Below are positions 40,211 to 64,000 of a DNA stretch of 64,000 bases, in pieces. Numbering within the stretch: position 1 is the first letter of the stretch; every line of letters begins with the position of its first letter. The stretch comes from Larus michahellis (taxonomy: Eukaryota > Chordata > Aves > Charadriiformes > Laridae), in assembly GCF_964199755.1 (NCBI RefSeq), contig NC_133907.1, forward strand, positions 7,507,001 to 7,571,000. Direction: 5' to 3'. Under the pieces are notes generated by a model. It searched no databases and was not told the DNA's origin. It was given only the letters and a program-made list of their open reading frames with translations. Both the position numbers and the translations under genes were made by a program.

Positions 40211-41227
40211 AGGCAAGAGCCAAACATGCCCTCAGCTATTTTTGGTTACTCCTTTCTATATTTTCTCACCTTCATATGGCTGGAAAACCAGGAATTAATT
40301 TCACCAGAGAGACTGCAACATTTTTTAGACGGTTTAGAGTAAGATGAACACCTCACACCTTTTGTTTCTAAGATTTTCCAAGTATTTAAAAAGACAGATA
40401 GCTGAGGAAATACTCATATGCAAACCCAACCATTCTGAACGTCTCAGCACCTAATTCCCTTTTTTTTGCTTGTAAAGAAACAGAGCAATGCATAGGCTAA
40501 ATACTAAAGAGAAAACCACTACAATAAACTTTTTCCTGGCAAGTTTCTCAGCGGATTTACAAATGCCAGCAAATAAAGTCTAGTGCAATCAATATAGCTG
40601 AGGCTCAAGTTGTAATTAGAGCCTTCTGTTTGAGAACAGCTTTTCTTTAAACACTACGTGGCTAGTGGTAGTGATAGAATATTCCCTAAAAATAAGAAAA
40701 TGGTTCATTAGTGTTCATGGAAACAGAAGATCAATCTGCCCTTGTGAAAGTTAATGAATACGCAGAAATATCACATCGTGACCCCTGATCCCAGTGCCTG
40801 AGGCAGCAGTATTATTATGCGCTCACCAGAATTGCTCAGCAACAGGACTCAGATACAGCTCTTATTGCATTAATTTTATCTGTGTGATTATTTAAATTAA
40901 TGACATTCTGGCTGCAAGTCACAAACTTCAAGAGATGTTCATCTGCTTAAATATTAATGATGCTTTTCTGCTGTAAGGTGTAAGAAGGGAAAGGAGAACT
41001 AAATACTAACAATCTTAAGAATAAATATTAACAACAGTACCAGCATGAAAAATAAAGCTGTTTCATTCACTCAGACAAATGACAAAACAACCCACTTAAA
41101 TCACCACCCTCCCTCCCTCAAGGAAGCAAAAATTGTTCTGTTAAATCTTGGTCAAGCAAAAGGTGCAAGATCTCCTTTATTTAAAAAAAAAAAAAAAGTT
41201 TTGAAGTATGATGAAGATACCTTGAGG

Positions 41228-41293
41228 TCTTGAGCGACTTTTGGCAAGTCCTTGTGTAACTCCATCTCCCTCTATAAAATAGCTATGGAGAGG
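41228..41293 (+). mobile_element. Probable MIR-type SINE relic
   Basis: ttggcaagtccttgtgtaac, then tccatctccctctataaaat, follows the order of the conserved MIR segment (gggcaagtcacttaacctct, then tcctcatctgtaaaatgggg). The match is diverged and short, as expected for an ancient amniote SINE. It was aligned by eye only. Confidence 0.4.
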
Positions 41294-43399
41294 AGCCATC
41301 CCATTTCCCTCAGCAGCACAATGATTTACCGTAGTTACGTTGCCCTCTATGCTATTTTAGAGAACAGCATTTGCATTCCGTTACCTGTAATAAGAACATC
41401 TAAGAAAAAGAAATATAATTTGAAGTCTTGATATTATGATTTTTTTTCCCCTAATGTACTTGATTCCAAGATTAGCCTTTTAAGACCATTACCTGCCGAG
41501 TTCTGATGCAGTTTGGACCGTCTCCATCTACCCACTGTGCTATTGCCAGTTTGCTGGTTCATACCTTCTCAAAAGATAGAACAACTTTTCTTAGCATGGA
41601 TTTGGAAAGTGGGGTAAAGCAGCTCTATGCTTTCTCGTCTGATCCCTTCTTCTTTTACCCCTGAAACATATTCTTCTGTCTCCACTACTATGACTCGCAG
41701 GTTGGCCACTGGTCTTTTGTGGGATGAAAGGGACCAGAGGGTATGACTTTCTTGTCCAGGCTTTGAGGAGCAGCCGTCTGAGAAATGGCACAGTGTTACT
41801 TAGAGCCGTATGAATGGGAGAGGTTACATAGAGCCAAAACCCTCCTCACGCGGATGACTTCGCAGAAGACTTTTCTGCCTTCAAAAAAAAAGTTATCTAG
41901 GAAGACCTGTGGACGTTCAAGAAAGAACAAGGTTGAAGAATATAAAAGGCCATGCTAGAATATGGTGGAGCAAATGAAACTAGTCTGTAAAATTGTTATC
42001 ATCCTTTTTACATACAAGACAAGCTCAAAAACACCCTTGTGAAGTCCTGTTGATGTGGAGGGCCTGCATGTAGGGCAGAGATTGGAGAAAGAGAGTTCTC
42101 AAGGATTTGCCACACACTGATCCTTGAATCCCGTGGTAACCTCAAGCCCCACAGCTCTACAAATGGATTGGCAGCATATTTTCCGAAGTACATGGCTTCA
42201 GACAGAGCGTGGCTCAGGTACCTGAAGGACTTCCACCCCAGTTCTGCATCTCTCTTCACTGTGTATCAGGCACCGCCGGCACCCAACTGGCACACATGAT
42301 GGCATCATCACATCGGTGTTGCACACACGCAGTCTGCCGGACAGGCTAATCACCCCAGCTCCAAATACAGTGAATTCCTTTCCCTTGCCATAGAGCCAGT
42401 AACTGTAGGAGTGGCAAACCCCCTCACTTCCTTCAGCTAACGACCTTGCTAACTAAGCAAGTCAGCAATGATGCAAAGATTAAGTGACTTAATCAGTTGG
42501 TACCACAAATTAAAACAAAGCAACTTCCTGACATTGTGATATTGTGTCATACACGCCCAGTAATTCAAAGCAGACTTACTTTTAGGCCTTTTTTCCATCC
42601 TTTGCAGACAGTTTCACTAGAAAGAATAATATCAGAGCTAGTTGATTTAATGACCCTTCGTTTAAAGGCCAAGGCCAGAGTGGCTTTTTTTGTCTTCTTT
42701 GTAATTGGACTGTTCAGCCACAGATAGTCACACTATATCAATCACTGCATGAGCGAAAGGTGAATAAAAGCGTTTACTGAACTGTCATATCCATGATAAA
42801 ACAACAGATGCCGTCAGCTCTAAAGGGAATACATTAGCAGAAGTAAACCTGAAAGATAAAGACCTATTAGTCATAACATGCCTTTCAATCACTTATTTAT
42901 GTTAGCAGTTCAGCTTTGAAATAAAGTGAACATAATCCTTATTTACAATAAATTAAGCTTATTGTTGCACTATGGTGTATCTTAAACAATGATGGCATAT
43001 TGATTTTTTTTCCTTCAGAAACACATTTACCTTCACTACACTCATCGGTTTCTTTCCCTGAAAAGTCCCTCTCACCTCCAGTTCTGTTAGTACAACCTTT
43101 CTGGATGTAGAAACTCAACATCTTACATTTTCCCAGTCTTTCACTTCAGAATTGATAATGTGTTTATTAAACTGACACACAGATCCTAAGCCCAAATCAG
43201 TTAAAAAAAAGATCTTACTGGAGTGACTGGTTACTTCAGGACACCGTAACAATCAGAAAGACTGAACTGACTTGGAAACATCTGCTCCTTCCTTATTGCT
43301 GGAGAGAAAGTCTGTTTAATAAAGGAAGGCAAAGACGTTATACAGTGCACAGCACAATTCAAGAGCTGAACTATCCCAGTGTGTCAGCACCGGAGCAGG

Positions 43400-43953
43400 G
43401 CACGGCTATTTGTAGGAGCTGAGGACGGTAGCCTGGGATCGGCCACCATACAGGACTCCAGCTGAGACCTTGCCAGCTTTAAGCAGAGCAGAAGAATTAC
43501 TTCAGCTGTCTTGAAAGGTCAAGGCTTTTACATTCCCTTACAACGTCTAGTTGTTTTGCAGCAACATGGCCTTGTTGCCTCCTGTTCAACTTGTAATCTG
43601 CTACAACCCTTACATCCCTTTCTGAAAGGCTGCTGGCTTGCTTCTCTTCCCATTATGTATTTGTGTAGTCAATTAGCCTTGCTTAGAAGCACTTGTCCCT
43701 ATTGAATTTCTTCAATTTGCCCAGATCATTTTGTATTCTAATCTTGTATTCCTGTGTCCTTCCTTCTCATTTTACAGATGTGCAGGTTTAATAAGCACCC
43801 TCCCATCTGCTTTGTCCAAGTGATTAACTAGGACTGGAACCAGACACAGAACCACGCGCCACTCTGGATATCCTCCTCCAGCACTCAACGCTGGCAGCAT
43901 CTCGGAGTACAGCTCGCTGGAACTTTGAGTATAGTTTGAAATCTCCTTCTAGT
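43400..43953 (-). mobile_element. Ancient L3/CR1-clade LINE, first segment
   Basis: On the plus strand, order and wording match the reverse complement of the reverse transcriptase region of L3-type LINEs: cctgttcaacttgtaatctg, ctattgaatttcttcaattt, gatcattttgtattctaatc, gctttgtccaagtgattaac, then aggactggaacc and actttgagtatagttt. Divergence is high and the frame is destroyed, as expected for a relic that predates birds. The copy continues after the inserted CR1. Confidence 0.75.
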
Positions 43954-44245
43954 CATCACAGAATCAGAATTCCTAGCTCGGAAGGGACCTTTCAGATCAT
44001 CTAGTCCAACCATCAACCTAACAGTGACAAAACCCATCACTAAACCATATCGCTAAGCACAACGTCTACCCGTCTTTTAAATACCTCCAGGGATGGTGAC
44101 TCAACCACTTCCCTGGGCAGCCCGTTACAAGCTTAACAACCCTTTCAGTGTAAAAGTTTTTCTTAATATCCAATCTAAACCTCCCCTGATGCAACTTGAG
44201 GCCATTTCCTCTCGTCACGTGGGTCACGATCAATGACCCTGTCCT
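43954..44245 (-). mobile_element. CR1 LINE 3' fragment nested in the L3 relic
   Basis: The plus strand starts atcacagaatcagaattcct, then gaagggacctttcagatcat, ctagtccaaccatcaaccta, agggatggtgactcaaccac and cctgggcagcccgtt, and reaches ttcctctcgtcac. This is the CR1 3' UTR plus the last part of ORF2 in reverse complement. The minus-strand frame still shows TRGNGLKLHQGRFRLDIKK. It is younger than the L3 it interrupts. Confidence 0.93.
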
Positions 44246-44480
44246 CTGAGTCTGCTTGGAAACTTCATATTTAGGACTAAAAGCCAAGCTTAAGATATTT
44301 GCTATTTTTACTCAAACCACAAGACCATTACCTCTGTCATAACAGAAAATTAGCCTGTGCTAACTCATTCTCTACAAACACGAACAAATGCAGCTCATTC
44401 TCTACAAACCTACTCTGGCCATTGCATTCTTCTCTTCCAGGATATCTGCTGAAAAACTATCTGCTAGCGTTACACATGCC
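44246..44480 (-). mobile_element. Ancient L3/CR1-clade LINE, second segment
   Basis: After the CR1, the L3-like order resumes: ccacaagaccattacctctg, tcataacagaaaattagcct, ctacaaacctactctggcc and ttcttctcttccagg parallel the L3 region that follows the actttgagtatggt motif. It contains an internal duplication of ctcattctctacaaac with a 30-bp period (44364-44379 and 44394-44409). Confidence 0.6.
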
Positions 44481-45147
44481 TAGGCAAATGCAATTATCGT
44501 TAGAACTGTATCCCATATTTTTTCAATGAAAAATATACAGAGACCGTATTCCCCACTGGCGCAATCAAAATGTGACCTAGTCTTATTTTGATTAAGCTTC
44601 TGAAGTGAGCAGGAATTAACATGGTTTGATACGATGAGTCTGACTTGCAACCTGACAAGGCATTCTTACTCAGAGCTTGCCAACAACATGCTTTAACTAC
44701 ACCTCACTCAAGGCAGTGCTTTGCTTGCATTCAGGATAATCACACCTTTCTATCTACAGCCGTTACATGTTTCTGACCATTTGGCGCAGCACGCAGTAGT
44801 CAACCGTGCTATTTGTGACAAGTCTGTTTGCTGTTAAGATGCTAGTGCCAATCTATGGAAGTTGTGCGTAACACAGATGCTGTCACAAAACAGAAAAATC
44901 TGCTTTCTGCCACAAAAGTAGTTTGTGGCATTGTGAGATTCCTGTTGAAGCTACTACGCTGTTTCTCTAGGACACCTGAGAAGTGGTTGTGCCGCTTTAA
45001 GATGTGGAAGGGGCACCCAAGGCAAACCATCATCCCTCTCCACCCAACCTTCTAGCGTCCTGGTGGCTCCACACCAGCTCTGTTCACGATGCCAATAGTG
45101 ACAACAAAAAGCACTGTACCACAAAATAAGTGGGAATTATTATTTTT
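44481..45147. other. Sequence immediately downstream of DOK5
   Basis: No gene, repeat or conserved motif recognised, apart from the T/GT-rich DOK5 cleavage region at its upper edge (about 45095-45147). A 66-codon plus frame at 44855-45055 has no recognisable similarity. Confidence 0.65.
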
Positions 45148-45729
45148 TTTATTTTAAACATTTACAGAGATGGAAATAAATACAGGAAATAGAAGATAGA
45201 GGGGGTGCTTTCAGAAGAAATCAATCAAGTCTTTATCGGGCTTCCAACAGGAAAAATTGTATCCAATAGCTGCTTAAAACTGGCCACATTTCAAAGGTCA
45301 AGGATTAGGCTGAACAATAATGCAAATAACTAAAGATAAGCATTACAACAAACAAGGATGACACAGCTGACATCAGTAAACACACAGCTGTAAGAGACGA
45401 AATGGAACCACACTACAACAAGAAAATCTCATATATTTACAACATACCTATCATACAAAAACATTTGGAAATACTTAGGGAGCGATTTCTTCTCTGTCCA
45501 GCTGTAAGATATAAAAGAAACACTGGAGGGTTTGTTGCTTTTGTTCCCCTCCCCAATATCTACAGAACAGTTTTAACTTGTCGCAAAGTTTGAAAAAAAC
45601 TTCGTATTGCAAGAATTTTTCATCCAACCTCAACTTTTCCATTTTTCCATCCTCGCTTGTCATCGTCACTGTCATCCACTGGGGCAGTTTATCAGAAGAC
45701 AAAGAGTTTGTAAAGTTCTTTACAGTCCT
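45133..45729 (-). other. DOK5: DOK5 3' untranslated region (proposed)
   Basis: Non-coding sequence follows the TAA at 45730 on the minus strand. The end is placed just past the AATAAA at 45148-45153, giving a 3' UTR of about 0.6 kb, in line with the short UTR I recall for mammalian DOK5. The exact cleavage base cannot be read from sequence. A shorter UTR using an upstream variant hexamer is possible. Confidence 0.6.
45148..45153 (-). terminator. Poly(A) signal AATAAA for DOK5
   Basis: tttatt on the plus strand is AATAAA on the gene strand, 577 bases after the stop codon. A T/GT-rich stretch (ttttgtggtacag, ctttttgttgtc) follows within 25-50 bases, as expected for a cleavage-stimulation element. 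The site sits in an A/T-rich run, so a chance hexamer cannot be excluded. Confidence 0.6.
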
Positions 45730-58401
<12,672 letters not shown>

Positions 58402-61213
58402 CTGGAAAAGCACAATTCAGAGTTTTAATTAGGAGCTAGAACAGATATATATCCATTATTGACTGGTGAAGGAGAGAAAAGAATTATATCATGTTGCAAA
58501 AGGCAGAGAAAAGGAGAGAGAGCATGAACATGCCTACGATTGCTCGTAAAGAAATGCAGCCTTGACATCAATCACCTTCGACAATCAACTTGATGACCCT
58601 GGACGATGAATCAGCCACGTCCTCTAGTTCTCTCTTGTCTGTGCGTGAGCTTCAGCGCAACACCATCCGAACAGGATTTTAGCCAAGAGGCAGGTGGAAT
58701 CAAAGCTCATTCCAGTTTGAGAAATATTTACGTGAAGGACATGAGAAAGACCAACCTGACGTAGCAGAAGCAAACAGAAGTGAAGATAAAAATCTAAAGG
58801 ATTCACCCATTTGGAGGAGCTAGCCCAGTTCCAGTACAGCTTTCATCGTGGAGGACAAAGCTGTAAGAATGGTGAAAAACTGCTCTCTAAATATTTTTTG
58901 ATGGAAAGTTGAGGATTTGTTAGAATAATCCACTTAAAAAGAAAAAAAAAAATCACAGTTTCAGCTATTAGAAAGCTTTTTAGCTTTAAAGATTCACAGA
59001 CTTGTAAACACAGATTTCTGTTTCTTGGTTGCCAAAAAAACCATGGGAAAAATAGCTTTCACACCAAAAAAATAAACATGTATCTGTTACCTTGTATACA
59101 GCTTTAGTAAATACGTACTACAGTTGCTTCGTATTTCTAACATCCACTTTTCACCCTCACCACCACAAGTAACACTCCTAAATTTGACTGAGGAGGAATT
59201 CTTCATTACTTAAGTTCCTTTTAATATAAAGGTTAGCATCCAGACAGGGAACCAGGAAGTTATATTTAAATATTCATTACCAGAAAACATTTCACTGATT
59301 CTTTTACATGGTAGGAGTGCGAGAGAGAGAAAGAGGGGGAATTTAACAGAAATGTTCCCAAAGCTGTACAACCTAGCAACTTCACTACTTTGGTCTCATT
59401 AGTCCTGGGGAATAGTCTCATATCAAACTGTGTCAATTCTAAACAAACAAAGAAATGCAGCAATTGCCTTATAAGACTCAGGAAGTATAAAGAGTTCTCA
59501 GTGCTGTTGGGTCCGGCAACAGAAACTGCTGCTCTAGAGCATCTCGGGTTCAGCCGCACACCCGCTGCGCCCCCCCGGCCCTTCATCCTAAGTCACTTCC
59601 TTCTTGAAGTCAATTTACTGCCCGTTCCTTTCCAGCAGGGGAGAACAGACTGCCAAAAATCACATTTTCAAGTAAGACCTCTGAAAAGGGTAATCTTACT
59701 GTGAATGGAAGGAACAAATTGCAGCCGGTGGGCACTGTCTCCCCAAAATAAAAACAAGCAACACATCCAATGTCCAGAACCTCACTCTGTGGGTAGTAGG
59801 AGAAGGAACAACGGAAGGAACATCCCATGGGGAGCACACCAAACCTGATAGCTGCCAAATTTAGAAACTCAGGTTTTATAGCCTCCAGGTTCAAGATTTT
59901 GACAAGTGTCAAAACTGAGACTTCCTAATTGTGCTTAATTTTGCATGAGCATTTTTCACTCTTCCATGAAATCCTGTGATGGAAGCACATCCCCCAGTGC
60001 TAACAAGACACCAACGAACTCAATGTTAAATATGACAAATCTGTCACGACCTATTCCCATCATGCTCAGCACATGACAGGTCAAGCACAAATTGCCAGCT
60101 GCCAAGTTCAACTCTCATATATTTTTTTCTCATATGCCAAGAAAGGATTCAAATGCAAGAGGAAAAAAGAAACTAGACTTTTTTCATTCAGTGCAGCAAC
60201 CACCCTGACATTTATACTGAGCACATTCATATTTTCTGCAAGTGAACGTGCTAATCAAGTTTTGTACCTACGAGTACAAAAGTTAGCAGAAGCAGAACGT
60301 AGCCATACGTTTTGGTAATGAATCATTTAGCTCTCTAGGACTTGTCCTAATGGAAAGCTCATTTCTTAAAATCAGGCACGTCACACTCCTACTGCTTGGT
60401 ACCCCAGTAATTGTCTCCGGTGTGATGAATCCTGAGGATGCTGTGACAGGGCTCAGCGAGATCACAAAAGGTTCACACCAGGCAGGGAACTGCACGCTGC
60501 CTCTCCGTGCTGGCTCAGGAGCTGGAAGTACTTTCAGCAGTTAGGAGGCTCAGAAGTTCCAACTGGTCCACTGCTGCCCATGACCCCCAACAGCCCCCGG
60601 CGATGGGCAGCACAAGATGCCTCAGCCCCTGGCAGGGAGCCACCCTGCGTCCTAGCGAGGGGGGCGAAGGGCACTTGACCATGTGGGAGGCTGCCAGCTA
60701 CTGCACAGGGCTGGGAAACCAAAAACAACCACCCACCCAAACAGTATCACTAATGACCCCATGTTCAGACTGAGTCACGCGCCTCCCAGCCAGATGGGAG
60801 CAGATGCTCGTAACACTGCTGGGAATACGAGAAGGACAAGATTAAAACATTTACTTTCATCACTGTTTCTTTTACTGTGACTGTAACCTTGTACGTCTCA
60901 CCTTCACCACTCCCAGCATCGCTGAAAGACCACACTTTACCTCCCAAGATGTCATGTTTCATTCTCATTAAGGCTGCAAGCTGCAGCCCGATCTCCCTAC
61001 ATGAGCTCCTCCAGACTCTGCATCCCTGGCATAGAGTATCCATCACCCATTTCCCCTCATTCCTCTACTGCTAGATATATCCTGTACTTTCCAGTCTCCT
61101 CACTCCAATCTCCAGCTCAGCCCTACCCTACCCAAGGCTTCCAGCCTCGCACAGTGTTGCTTATACGTCATATCCACATTGCAGCTCTAGGACTGCATCA
61201 TCTGCATCATTTG

Positions 61214-61612
61214 ACAGGCTGAGAGTTGGGGTTGTTCAGCCTGGAGAAGAGAAGGCTCCAAGGAGACCTTATAGTGGCGTTCCAGTACCTAAAGGGGGCC
61301 TACAGGAAGGATGGGGAGGGACTCTTTATCAGGAAGTGTTATGGTAGGGCATGGGGTAACGGCCTCAAACTGAAAGCGGGTAGATTTAGACTGGGTATCA
61401 GGCAGAAATTCTTTGCTGTGAGGGTGGTGAGCCCCTGGCCCAGGTTGCCCAGAGAAGCTGTGGCTGCCCCATCCCTGGAGGGGTTCAAGGCCAGGCTGGA
61501 CGGGGCTTGGAGCAACCTGGGCTGGTGGGAGGTGTCCCTGCCCAGGGCAGGGGGTGGAACGAGGTGATCTTTAAGGTTCCTTCCAGCCCAAACCCTTCTG
61601 TGATTCTGTGAT
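61214..61612 (+). mobile_element. CR1 LINE, 5'-truncated copy with intact 3' end
   Basis: The copy keeps the end of the CR1 ORF2 frame and the 3' UTR, ending in two 8-bp units (ttctgtgattctgtgat). A frame of about 113 codons (61226-61567) is still open and reads GLFSLEKRRLQGDLIVAFQY and later GFKARLDGAW, typical of the C-terminal end of the CR1 reverse transcriptase protein. The open frame suggests a fairly young copy. It is inserted antisense to DOK5. The 5' truncation is usual for CR1. Confidence 0.93.
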
Positions 61613-62482
61613 CTCTGAACCCAGCCATGGGGACTGAGGTTTGCTCCTGCCAGTATCTCAAGATACCTGCAGTCTCCCTCACATCTAGGGCTTCACATCA
61701 GAAGCAGCCGGTCATTCCAAAAAGATCGAATTCCAGCACAGAGGAGTACAGAAGCCATAGACATGACTTGCATCCAATAATTTTCTTTCTCTGGGTCTCG
61801 CAGTCAAGAAAAGCTTCACTAAAAGTTACGCAGCAGCTCCTCCTCTGTCCTGTGGCCCAGCACCGCAATCTCACTCTGCGCCCCCCGAGTGAGGACAGCC
61901 ACTCTATGCTACAGTCACCTCAGTGGACCATTAAGGAGCGGTACAAACCTCAACGTGTCCAGAGGTATGGTGGTTGGGTCACTTGACCTCATGACAGCAC
62001 AACTCACAGTCCCCCATTCCTCTTTAGAAACAACTAAATACAAAAAAAAAAAAAAAACATGACTATAATGGCATCATCATTTTGGTGCTGAGAATAGCAA
62101 TAGTTTTTTTCCTTCTTATCATAAGTTCTTCTCAAAAGCCAGTTAGTTACTGCAATAAAGTACTTCTTTGTAATCTCAAATGCAGAATAATATATTCCAA
62201 TAGAGATTTTACAAGAATCAGCTCATGCTTGAGATCCCAAAGTTCATCCTTCTGAACAGAAAAAATTGTTTTCATTTCAATATGCCTTCTCCTACATTTG
62301 CTTTTTATTACTGTACTCCCTCTAAGCACACTGCCTTATGAAGAAGACAATGGAGATTATCTCAGACATTATTTATCTCTTATCGGCTGCCTTCGCAGTA
62401 TTCACAGTGGTCTATTTTGCTTTTCTGGGGTATCAATCAGCAGTTAATTCATCTCTCTCAGAGAAAACTCAGAAGGCTGTGC

Positions 62483-62599
62483 TGCCATGAGGGTTCTTTT
62501 TCTCACTTTTACTCTTCCATTTCTCTCCCCCATCCCAATGGGGGGCAGTGAGCGAGCGGCTGCCTGATCCTCGTTGCCGGCTGGGGCTAAACCACCACA
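62483..62599 (+). mobile_element. Endogenous retrovirus LTR fragment, 3' part
   Basis: Non-coding end of a bird ERV LTR, with tctcacttttactcttcc, then ctctcccccatcc, agtgagcgagcggctgc and gttgccggctggggctaaa, ending near accaccaca. This is the R/U5-side terminus I recall from a common avian LTR family. The rest of the LTR and any internal viral sequence are absent here, so it is an old truncated relic. Confidence 0.75.
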
Positions 62600-63350
62600 C
62601 CTGTGTGAACGCAGACTGCCTGCACTGCAACGCACAGCCGCCACGCGCCAGAACGACACGCCAAGAGCCCTGGCTCACGGCCTGGTCAAATAAAATTGCA
62701 GGCGATTTCACCCCTTGGGGGAAAAATCTTGAAGAAATACTGAAATCAATAGCATCGCGTCGTTAATTTCACTGATCATCACATCCTTTGTAAAACCCGG
62801 TGGTTTTAGCTCTGAACTGGAAAAAAAAAAAGGGGGGGGTGTTATTTATATTTGCAGAAATGCTAGCTACAATATTTGGCAGCTCCTGGTTTATTTTGTG
62901 CTGCATTGACTGCTTGAGAGCTCTTGTATAACGGCATTTCACAGAGCACGGGCTGAAAGTCTTCACAGGCGTCTGAAGATTTCCTGATGGCATTTGCTTC
63001 AGTTGAGCTGCACAAGCTGACACCTAAGCATGTCCCTTTGCAGTGTGACGGACAGGTAGTCCCCAATTCTGGTCTCTGACCCAGGCCCAAATGTCTACGG
63101 TAACATGCACACACTCCAGTCTCTTCCCAGCTGGTTTCAGAGTAAGTTTTTCTTCAGTACAACACCTAGCAGACACAGGGAGAAGAACAGATGGACAAAA
63201 CCTGTCACCCTGGGACTCTTTCTGAAGTCAGTGGCACAAGTGATAGCAACCACAAGAGTCACTTCACTTCAGTCTTTCAGCTCATGCATGCTTTCTGTCC
63301 TGGATACAACCTGTGGCACCCGATTTTCATGTCTGGCAAAAATATTACAG

Positions 63351-63410
63351 GATGACAGAATGGTAGAGGTTGGAAGGGACCTCTAGAGATCATCTAGTCA
63401 ATACACCCAA
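63351..63410 (-). mobile_element. CR1 LINE 3' tail, short fragment
   Basis: gatgacagaatggtagaggt then tggaagggacctctagagat and catctagtc is the reverse complement of the CR1 3' UTR end. Only about 60 bp is recognisable before similarity fades. Confidence 0.85.
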
Positions 63411-64000
63411 GCAGCAGCTGACCTCTCTTCCCTTTTGAGACAGCCCCTGAAGCTGCCTTCTCCTTTCAGAGGTTCCGAGGTACTCCGGTGTGGGAATAGC
63501 CCCTCCTGGCGAGATCCAGCTTTAGCTAAGAAGCTATTCCTGCTGCCAAGGCTCAACAGAGCACCTGCGCTCCCGAGGGAGAAGCCGTCTAAAGATCACT
63601 TCCTATTTGACCTGCTGTGTCACCCAGCCAGGTGCTTCAAAATCCCATCATTATCCCAGGTGCCTAAATAGCCTCCCTGTTGCTCACCCTTATGCAACAG
63701 ATGGTTCAAATTGTCTGGCACATATGCACCGAATTCTCGCTGAAGAAGTGGCAGGCTGCTAACACCCCCTCCACCGCGCTCTTGGAAAGGAGTCAGGAGC
63801 AGACACCAAACACCTGCAAATATTTGAGGCTCAAGTTTTCTCGGTGGTTTTTTTTTTGGTTTTTTTTTTTTGGGGGGGCATTTTTAAATAACTCTCCTCC
63901 TGCCAGGCTCATGCAAAACAGTGTTTCTATGGTTAGTTTAATTCACGTATGCTTTATGTATCTGAGATTAGTAAGTAATGTACATTTAAAAAACTTAGTT

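Larger units (their letters stand above)
38046..43399. other. Intergenic sequence, no gene recognised
   Basis: It contains an A/T-rich stretch with an exact AP-1 site TGAGTCA at 38393-38399, a poly(A) run at 38881-38896, a CpG cluster (39940-40210), an A/G run (39980-40005), a homeodomain-core-rich stretch (40800-40985), a probable MIR relic (41228-41293) and poly(A) near 41181-41195. No coding exon was recognised. Confidence 0.65.
58402..64000 (-). other. DOK5 intron 2 (3' part)
   Basis: At least 5.6 kb upstream of exon 3 on the gene strand, running past the window edge. I searched for the exon 2 peptide (IYQRCWLVFKKAS) and did not find it. The intron holds a CR1 copy (61214-61612), an LTR fragment (62483-62599), a CR1 tail (63351-63410), an A11G8 run near 62820-62839 and a T/G run at 63846-63878. 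Confidence 0.8.

Noticed and set aside
1..45000. CBLN4 or another gene next to DOK5
   Set aside because: No frame resembles the C1q-domain protein CBLN4 or any other gene I know. In human the interval is a very long desert, so absence is expected.
44855..45055. 66-codon plus-strand frame just past the DOK5 poly(A) site
   Set aside because: No similarity to known proteins, no splice or promoter context, and a length expected by chance.
63411..63700. Extension of the CR1 tail at 63351 into a longer copy
   Set aside because: Similarity to CR1 stops near 63410; the following sequence does not continue in the CR1 order.
58402..64000. DOK5 exon 2 within the window
   Set aside because: No stretch on the minus strand encodes IYQRCWLVFKKAS or the AYFRCYHK end with a donor, so exon 2 must lie beyond 64000.

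Overview
The window comes from a bird nuclear genome. The evidence is a set of CR1 LINE tails carrying the avian 3' signature (ggttggaagggacc followed by 8-bp attctgtg/attctatg units), two pieces of a bird-type endogenous retroviral LTR, low-complexity A/C and T/G runs, and one vertebrate gene with spliced exons. Nothing is prokaryotic: there are no operons, long open frames or CRISPR arrays.

The only protein-coding gene I can support is DOK5 (docking protein 5), on the minus strand. Six coding exons, corresponding to human exons 3 to 8, lie between 58401 and 45730 and join in frame. They give the end of the PH domain, the whole IRS-type PTB domain and the C-terminal tail. A poly(A) signal at 45148-45153 closes the 3' UTR. 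Exons 1 and 2 are not in the window and must lie beyond 64000. Introns 2 (partial) and 6 hold most of the intronic repeats and one dense CpG cluster.

From 1 to about 45100 I see no gene. From human gene order, where DOK5 is followed by a long gene desert before CBLN4, this is probably the start of that desert. It holds dispersed repeats: CR1 pieces at 8812-9673, 13325-13768, about 23400-23446, 37849-38045 and 43954-44245, an ERV LTR at 19766-20359, an ancient L3-type LINE at 43400-44480 split by the CR1 at 43954, and a probable MIR relic near 41230. It also holds some AT-rich, homeodomain-core-rich stretches that may be conserved enhancers, and local CpG clusters.

I did not find a new biological system. 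The points most worth checking are an in-frame hydrophobic read-through tail after DOK5 exon 6 with a nearby poly(A) hexamer, two CpG clusters away from any recognised promoter, several near-perfect hairpins, and the nested L3/CR1 insertion.
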